DNA of 64,000 nucleotides from Pseudisothecium myosuroides (lineage: Eukaryota > Streptophyta > Bryopsida > Hypnales > Lembophyllaceae), in contig OX637287.1 of assembly GCA_951799445.1 (NCBI GenBank), positions 54,899,724 to 54,963,723 on the forward strand, given 5' to 3'. Position numbers and translations under genes: made by a program. The notes beneath the pieces were generated by a model, which was given only the letters and a program-made list of their open reading frames with translations, did not search any database and was not told the DNA's origin. Below, piece by piece: positions 57,982 through 64,000 of the stretch (position 1 is its first letter; each line of letters starts with the position of its first letter).

Positions 57982-58442
57982 CTGCCAACCAAAGGAGTAA
58001 CAGTCAGTACGCGATCCGTAGACAGACCACGTGAACACAAGAAGTCCAATAAACAGTCGTGCGATCCCACGATCAGTCAGTTACCACGAGGAAGTCGTTT
58101 AGGCAACAGGCAGTCGTGAGATATCACGATGAGCCACTATCTTCTACATGCACAATTTGAAAACACCACGCACTGAACCCCCAGCATAAAGGACTAAACT
58201 AGCAACATCTGGTATTTCATAACTTAATGTCGTGGGATATCACGATCTCCTCATTCTAACGTAGAACTACCCCGTATCTCAAAGCCAGGTCTTAGTCGTG
58301 GGATCCCACGATGAGGAGGTTCTAACGTAATGAAGGTCTGAGGTGTAGTGCAGGACCATCGGGAGATCCCACGATGGTTAGATAGAGCGCACTCTGATGA
58401 CCGCCCCCAAAAAAAATATGTCAACTCCGGCGGCATTCTTAC

Positions 58443-59766
58443 ATTGTACTCTACTGAGTGTGATCTGCCCAATATTGCTGGCTGTGGACTTCCCATACTC
58501 CGCCACTTGATTCTTGCGTTCAGTAGCTGCTTCGTGAAGTTCTGCTCCTTCTGTTCGCCAACGACATCTTGGTTCAGCGCCCGCGAGAAGTGCACTAGGT
58601 CTCCGTGGTGATCTTTGTCCGTCCACACAGGTTAAATATTGAAGGTGGAGGCGAGCTTCTTATCCTTCTCGGGAATCACACCAAGCCTAATCAGGTCCTT
58701 GAATGCCTGGACAGTGTGTTGGCCCCCTATTATGTAGTAGTGCGTCTTGGGGTTTTCAAAGATCTCCTTCTTCGGCGCTTGCTTCTCATAGTACGACACT
58801 ACCTTCGCCGGGCCGTAGGGTCCCGCTTTAAGGGGAAGCACTGTTATGACTCTGTTCTCCGAGTCATAATCAGGTGTGATTCGTGCCTTCCTCGTCAGCG
58901 CATCAAGCCGCTCTGCCTGAATTCCCCTGTACACGAGCAGTGCTACAGGTGCCTGGTGCAGATAGTCATAGTGCACGCGGATGAGCTCACCTTTGCTGTC
59001 ACAGACTGGTTTCCTGCCCCATTTGTACAGGCCACCGAAGGAGTTCTCGTACAGGGTCCTCATCTTATTCATCTCTTCCGGTGTCATCTTCTTGACGTCT
59101 GCCTCCACTAGAGCCACAGCCCTGTGAAGCGGAAGCGGGGTATCCGGTTTTTTCTTCTTTCCGGATGTCCCAGCTGCGGCTTCAACTTCGTCCCCGGGAG
59201 CATCAACTGCAGACTTCCTCTTCCTGGTCTTCTTTTTGGAGGACGGCGTGGGAGCAACCGCTGTCACGGCTTGGGGGGGAGCGTTCGTATCTCGTAAGTC
59301 TTCCAGGATTATGTCCCACTGGTTCTTCAGCTCCTTAGGCTTCCACCGAGGCTTAGACGTGTCTTTGCACATCAGATGTGACCTTGCAGTCACAGACTCG
59401 CACAGAGTGAGGCTGAACTTCGCGTAGTCAAGGATCAGCCCAAACGTTATGATCTCCCCGGAAAGGGGAACCTTCTCCTCTACAACTAGGAGCGCTGTGT
59501 CGTCGTCAAGCCCCTTCATTTCTAGTACCTTCAGTCCGGCAGTTGGGTGCCCCATTGTCCCATTCACCAGCGTGGGAAGAATAGTGGCGGAGCCGTCACT
59601 CTCTGCTTTCCAGGCGATTCCCCAATGCGTAATCTGCTCGTCGCATCGAAAAAAGGCTTGTGGTGGATGTGGACCTGTGTACTCCAAAGACGTAATGTAG
59701 CAGTCGATGAAGGTACCAAGCTTCCTGGGTGTCAGTTCTTCTGGACCTTCGTCCACTTGCATTTCA
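58443..59766 (-). CDS. Exon 2 of the large gene, with the GGQH motif
   Basis: It starts after a CTGCAG acceptor and ends at a GTAAGA donor. The first 130 residues are globular (LGTFIDCYITSLEYTGPHPP, FFRCDEQITHWGIAW). A Lys/Arg-rich linker (SSKKKTRKRKSAVD, like a nuclear localisation signal) follows. The second domain then has MRTLYENSFGGLYKWGRKPV, ITVLPLKAGPYGPAKVVSYY and HYYIIGGQHTVQAFKDL. Gly-Gly-Gln-His followed by a helix resembles the DGQHR and ParB box II pattern. TAA at 58,632-58,634 interrupts the frame, which then continues WTDKDHHGDLVHFSRALNQD. CAA to TAA is the simplest explanation. Confidence 0.6.
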
Positions 59767-60799
59767 CTGCAGCATGGTAGAAAGAGATGTTAGTTTCCAC
59801 ATTGTTCGATAGATCAGAATGATGGTGGTGCGATATTATTCCCGTTCTAACTTTAACTTTTATCCTTAGTCGTGGGATCCCACGACGGATGTTATGAAAG
59901 AGAAGGAATGGTTTTGTGATCATTTTGATGACCTGGTTTCACAAATTACTGTTGTCGGGGGATATCACGATCGGTTACATTCACGAACAGTAGTAGGCAG
60001 GAGGTTACTGCATCTCAACTCACTAACTGAAGGCGTCCCGGAATATGACAACGGCAACAAATAACATAGAATGGATATTGGAATATCTTAGAAGGGGATC
60101 GATGATGATCTGTGAAACTACTGTCTGTCGTGGGATCCCACGATTGATTGTTCACATAATCAGCGCTATTTGTTAACCTGCCTGCATCTCAATTTCTCTA
60201 CCCACGCTAGACTTTCTCGTCGTGATTTCCCACGACAGTTTAGTACTTGAATGCTCTATGTAGGTGGCCTTCTAATTGTTAAGTCTCGGTCAGGCGCGGT
60301 CTTTACTATCCTCCATCGGGGGATCCCACGATGGGTCACTAATCCGCTGCCTGGTCTGTGCCTAATATGTGGTCTGGGTTAAGATTGCGTCTTCACATCT
60401 TTTCATCGGGGGATCCCACAGTGGGCCACAAACCCTAAAACTCGTGTGGCCACGCAGTGGTGGGCGGCTAGGGTTTCAAGTCAGGGATCCTACGATGCTC
60501 GAATCTACACAGGGACTGCCCTGTCGTGGGATCCCACGATGCACGGTTTTAGGGTCACTATCCGCGGTAACAGAGTCACGTACTCATTACCGTGTGTTCT
60601 TCTCGGCATATGTACTACCGTATTTGTCGGCCATGTTTATAACAGCGACTATGACAGAGGCTCTACTACCCTCGTTTTCAGCAAAGTGCGTACCAATGCA
60701 ATTGCAAACAGCCATACCCTAATTATTGGCATTGTTTATAACGTAGACATTGCAAGCAAGAAACGGAAAGTAATGAGAATACAGTTCAAAGTAACTTAC

Positions 60800-60927
60800 G
60801 GGTCCTTCCAAACTGGGAGGTCTGCTGTACGCTGGGATGGAGCTGCTGCCATCGTAGCTTCCGCTTGCACGGGTCCGGCCTTGTTTTCAGCTACTACGAA
60901 AATGCCCTTCCGCTCTTCGAAAGATTG
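60800..60927 (-). CDS. Exon 1 of the large gene
   Basis: A CAG acceptor at 60,928 and a GTAAGT donor at 60,799 bound QSFEERKGIFVVAENKAGPV then QAEATMAAAPSQRTADLPVW. It ends in phase 2 and joins exon 2 as DP-EMQVDEGPEEL. The internal ATG at 60,852 is a plausible start, but the open frame upstream and a phase-matched candidate exon at 61.6 kb suggest translation may begin earlier. Confidence 0.5.
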
Positions 60928-60934
60928 CTGCATG

Positions 60935-61590
60935 AAATTCAAATGCAGAAGGAATTGTAACTTCAATCATTCACTGAGAATCACAAACTCCTAACTTGTT
61001 TCTTCATGACTAGCCAAGTGAATTTAATTGAAGAGAAGGTAAACTTAAATCTAAAGTAACGGACTAAGTAGCCTATCGCACAGAAAACAAGCGTGTCTGA
61101 TCATAGTCATAAAATCCCTGCACAAACCATGTTCCTAATATCATTCACAAACGAGGACTGCCTAACTAAATAATATACAATGAATCTTTGCTCCATTCCT
61201 CTTTGGGAGCAACATTCCCGTTCCTTACTTCACTTTGCTTCAATTCAAACACTCACAGCAGTCCATACACATTGAACTCTAGTTCGTGAACTACATCAAG
61301 GTTACCATTCTAGGGTCTACAGTGATGAACCGTGAACTACAATGCGTGAGGAGAGCCTACACCTGCAAGGAGGGCGAGTGCCATACAGCCATTGTATCCA
61401 TGTACTAGATTCATTTGACAAGCTTGAATGGGATCAATTCTTTGCAAGCCTAGAAGCTAAACTCCAGAGCAAACGCACACCTCCATGCAATTACAATTCT
61501 ACAACGAAGAGGTCAAATAATAATTGAACCTCACCGCCAGAGAACTACAAAATCAAAATGCAGGTTTTGAGGTTGGACTACAATGAACTA
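60935..61590. other. Likely intron between candidate exon and exon 1
   Basis: AT-rich, no palindrome members and no coding signal, bounded by a GTTAGT donor and a CAG acceptor on the minus strand. Confidence 0.4.
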
Positions 61591-61592
61591 AC

Positions 61593-61835
61593 TTGTTCAA
61601 TGAGGTGGGTGAAGTCCCGCACCGTGTTGTTTTTCTCGCGCACAGGTCCGGACGCTTGCGCACCGCCTTCACCAGGAAATGCTTCACGCACTACTGCACT
61701 CCGCCACAAAAATTCGTTCTCCGCGCACACACACTCCGCCAGCAAAATTTGAATACGCTCCTCTAATGTCCCTCGCCGCGCTCGACTCCGCAAACAGAAG
61801 TTCAACGCCCCGCCAACCAAAGAAACTCCACACAA
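61593..61835 (-). CDS. Candidate upstream exon of the large gene
   Basis: The minus-strand frame gives LEERIQILLAECVCAENEFL, WRSAVVREAFPGEGGAQASG and VRDFTHLIEQ, ending at a GTTAGT donor (61,592) in phase 0. Exon 1 begins in phase 0 with QSFEERKGIF, so the two can join. GC content is higher than the surroundings, as for exon 1. No ATG is in frame, so a further 5' exon (GC-rich 61.87-62.08 kb) would be needed. It may also be untranslated. Confidence 0.4.
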
Positions 61836-62086
61836 CCCAACTCACTCCAAATGCCAAGCTTCAGACAACCAAACTAATGGACTGCAACAACCAGAATGAA
61901 CTCGCAAGGAAGGAAAGCGGAGAAGCGCACGAAATCAAGAAGACGGAGAAGCACATGACGTCGGGAGAAAAAGGTGGCAAGCAGACGTCGTGGGGAGGAA
62001 AGGAGACCAAGAGGAGAGGAAACCGGCGGGGGAGTCTGCTGACGTGGCGCTGTCAGGTGCAAGACGGCGCAGGTCATGACTGCCCA

Positions 62087-62119
62087 CCCTCCTCATGATT
62101 ACTGACATCATGAGGAGGG
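62087..62119. repeat. 13-bp perfect hairpin CCCTCCTCATGAT
   Basis: CCCTCCTCATGAT-TACTGAC-ATCATGAGGAGGG lies just outside the GC-rich 5' patch of the large gene (minus strand). It could be a promoter-proximal element or chance; no T-run follows on either strand. Confidence 0.5.
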
Positions 62120-62419
62120 CTTGACTAGAAGGCTTAAGCTAAATAATCACTCATTACACAAAATGCTGAAATTAGGTCGCACACTTGCACCTCACTAATT
62201 TCATGACATTCGATAATTACTACAAACATTTTTTTTGGTTCTCTATAAGAATGCACTATTCGTTATTTATTCATTATTCGTTTTTATGCACATTGTTGCT
62301 ATTGGAACTCTCGAAACTCCATGTCTACAAATAAAAATAATTGTAGAAACGTTTATTTAATTACTTTGATGGCTTGTAAAGTAACTTTGTTGAAATAAGG
62401 CAAGCTAGTTTTACTATTT

Positions 62420-63600
62420 TAAATGTCGGTATGGAAAAAAAATGTACAAGTTGTAAATACTCCGCTCATGAAGTGAAGAGTCATGAGCGGAAAAAGTCCA
62501 TGCTACGTTTTCCCAAACTTACCACGTAACCTAAAAAAAAACCTCGGTCTTGCGGTTCAAAGACCCTTCATTCCATAAATCATGCATGATGTTGTACGAG
62601 TTAATTTTAACAAAAAAAAATGTAGTTTTACTATTTTAAATACTCTGCCCATGCAAACATTAGTTACGAATCATGAGCGGTTTAATTTCATAGATTGCTA
62701 CATTGATTTCTAGGTTTAACCTTTGGTTTTGATGATTATTATTTTTTTTCAAGCCGCTAAATATGCCTTTAACATAATGAACTTTGATTTCTAGTTTGCA
62801 CTTGTGTCATTTTTCTAGAAAATGATTAGTCCAAATTATTTAATTAAATAGAGATGACTGTAACGATTACATAAGTACAGGGAACATTGTTGATGATTGT
62901 CCTATATAATTCTTTCTCATTCATCTCCTAGGCAATCATTTTCATGTATACAATCAACATGATTGGCAAATGTGTAATGAAAAAAGAATATCTAAATTAT
63001 CTTATTGTCTTCTATATTAATTGTCTTGCAATGATCATTGAATAGATGTGGACAAGAGCGTGATTGCCCGCGGTTTTAGGGGCATACTAGGTGTTAATCT
63101 ATTTAATTTACTTGTGTTTTGGAGCATATCTAGAGACAGTTCTCCAAAGTACGTGACCAAGCCCAGCCGCCCATGATCTTGGAACTACTTGCAAAAAATG
63201 GAAATTAAAAAAAATGTCAAACAAAGGACGTTCAGAAATGATCTTCAATTTATGAAAAAAAAATTAATATTAAGTTACAACTTCAATTTTTTGTTTTTAA
63301 ATCGACATGTAATATGTATCGCAATTTTGGAAAACGTACCATGGACTTTTCTTGCTCATGACTTCATGAGCAGAAGATTAAGAACTTATACATTCTTTTT
63401 TTGATACCGACATGTAATGTTTTATGTATGATTTATGGAATGAGAGTTCTTTGAATGAACCGCAGGCGGAGGAGGACCTTTTTAGGTTACGTGGTAAGTT
63501 CGGAAAAACGTAGCATGGACTTCTCCCGCTCATGCCTCTTCACTTCATGAGCGGAGTATTTTGAACTTGTACCTTTTTTTCCATATCGACATGCACTGTC
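62420..63600. mobile_element. Terminal-inverted-repeat element with duplicated arm
   Basis: The left arm (about 62,424-62,590) has TCGGTATGG, GTACAAGTTGTAAATACTCC, CTCATGAAGTGAAGAGTCAT and TTACCACGTAACCT. The right arm (about 63,412-63,595) is its inverted complement. A shorter copy of the right arm precedes it at 63,300-63,410 (ACCATGGACTTTTCTTGCTC) and a partial left copy follows at 62,620-62,690. No ORF lies inside. Nested or unequal-exchange origin is likely. Confidence 0.7.
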
Positions 63601-63604
63601 TTAT

Positions 63605-64000
63605 GCATGAAATTGCCAGACATTTTTAAAACGAAACCATTCCATGGCAGGGCCCGTTTCATTCCCAATTTTTTTTACTTCATGTGAATTAGAATTTTGC
63701 AATGGGCAAGAAGTGAATAATTATAGTGGTGGAATCTAAATCCTAAGAGGAATTCCAACTTCCACGATAGAATTTTATGCATGCATGTATGAACCATCCA
63801 GGACGTTTTTAAAATGAAGCCATTTCATGGCAGGGCCCAATATTTTTATTCCCCATTTTTTTTAATTCACGTTAAGATGGATTTTTCAACGGGCAAGAAG
63901 TAAAAATAGTGGTGGAATCTAAATCCTGAGAGCAATTCCAACTTCCACGATAGAATTTTATGCATGCATGTATGAACCATCCATGACATTTTTCAAATGA
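63605..64000. repeat. Tandem repeat, unit about 185 bp, running off the window
   Basis: GACATTTTTAAAACGAAACC near 63,614 recurs near 63,802 and again near 63,985. The units share CATGGCAGGGCCC, GGCAAGAAGT, GTGGTGGAATCTAAATCCT and TTCCACGATAGAATTTTATG. At least 2.1 copies are present; the window ends within the third. Confidence 0.85.

Larger units (their letters stand above)
49275..60545. repeat. Dispersed palindrome family, consensus GTCGTGGGATCCCACGAT
   Basis: Clear members start at 50,196, 52,619, 52,969, 53,188, 53,697, 55,220, 55,327, 55,436, 55,543, 58,056, 58,113, 58,229, 58,295, 58,357, 59,869, 59,954, 60,127, 60,219, 60,314, 60,404 and 60,523. Weaker forms lie at 49.3, 49.9, 51.65 and 51.75 kb. 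Most are full dyads; the centre varies (GGATCC, GATATC, GAGATCCC), the outer TCGTG/CACGA less so. Outside this block I see none. They fill introns and flanks of the large minus-strand gene and, in one exon, coding sequence. Confidence 0.85.
53744..60927 (-). pseudogene. Large spliced gene: GGQH-motif protein with C-terminal FCP1-like HAD domain
   Basis: Six exons (60,927-60,800; 59,766-58,443; 57,981-56,625; 56,525-56,292; 56,166-54,489; 54,396-53,744) have GT/AG borders. Every exon junction keeps one frame, for roughly 1,790 residues in total. The start may be ATG 60,852 or lie further upstream. Exon 2 ends in a region with HYYIIGGQHTVQAF, reminiscent of DGQHR/ParB-like nucleotide-binding folds. 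Exon 6 has VVFDLNGVLVHR and ENVLLVDDDPLKN of FCP1-type HAD phosphatases. Breaks: TAA 58,632, a one-base shift near 57.93 kb, TAG 55,609, TGA 54,257, TAG 54,107; all four stops are single C-to-T steps. I take it as a recently inactivated copy. Whether it is one gene or two fused by my exon reading is the main doubt. Confidence 0.6.

Noticed and set aside
49275..60545. GGATCC palindromes as cloning-linker or assembly artefacts
   Set aside because: The centres vary (GATATC, GGATCT, GATTTCC), copies lie inside introns and in frame in an exon, and flanks differ from copy to copy. A linker artefact would be uniform.
60369..60994. Plus-strand frames of 117 and 182 codons as a gene
   Set aside because: They overlap minus-strand exon 1 and an intron full of palindromes. 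No domain is seen, and the exon on the other strand has matching splice phases.

Overview
The window looks like repeat-rich nuclear DNA of a green plant. It is AT-rich and gene-poor, its genes are split by GT-AG introns, and it is full of nested DNA transposons with plant-type transposases. A bryophyte or another early-diverging streptophyte fits best, but that is my inference from the transposase families and no marker gene settles it. I see no rRNA or tRNA gene, no CRISPR array and no bacterial-style operon.

Layout. 1-4.4 kb holds AT-rich repeats, a hAT-like MITE, a tRNA-derived SINE and the 3' end of a dead DUF7869-type transposase-like gene. 4.39-18.78 kb is a MULE-like element (A) inserted into that gene. 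It carries a truncated transposase, a 350-bp tandem array, a cruciform array with a 135-bp beat, and several long hairpins. 18.78-21.38 kb is the rest of the DUF7869-type gene, broken again by a 1.1-kb foldback element. At 21.39 kb another MULE-like end opens (B), with a nearly full-length but broken transposase at 22.07-26.03 kb. 26-32.5 kb is mostly non-coding. 32,519-43,478 is a complete MULE-like element (C) with matching terminal inverted repeats and a perfect 10-bp target duplication. It holds a transposase gene and, on the other strand, a split gene fragment that may be captured host DNA. 44.05-45.87 kb is a long charged ORF of unknown function with a degenerate relative at 51.3 kb. 50-62 kb is dominated by a minus-strand gene of at least six exons. 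It has a GGQH motif (a DGQHR/ParB-like look) near the end of exon 2 and an FCP1/NIF-like HAD phosphatase domain at its C-terminus. A second, worn-out HAD fragment follows it. 62.4-64 kb is a terminal-inverted-repeat element and a 185-bp tandem repeat.

Two patterns cut across the window. First, each block has its own family of short perfect or near-perfect palindromes: CTCGGTACCGAG and CTCGGCACCGAG in 2.4-17 kb, GCCGACGTCGGC in 36-41 kb, and TCGTGGGATCCCACGA in 50-60.6 kb. Each family is repeated many times, often at regular spacing, and the last one even runs through a coding exon as a 36-residue periodicity. Second, most premature stops in otherwise readable genes can be explained by single C-to-T or G-to-A changes (CGA to TGA, CAG to TAG, CAA to TAA, TGG to TGA). 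That is what decay of methylated, silenced DNA would leave. Most genes here therefore appear to be recently dead or dying, and the structural repeats are the most unusual content.
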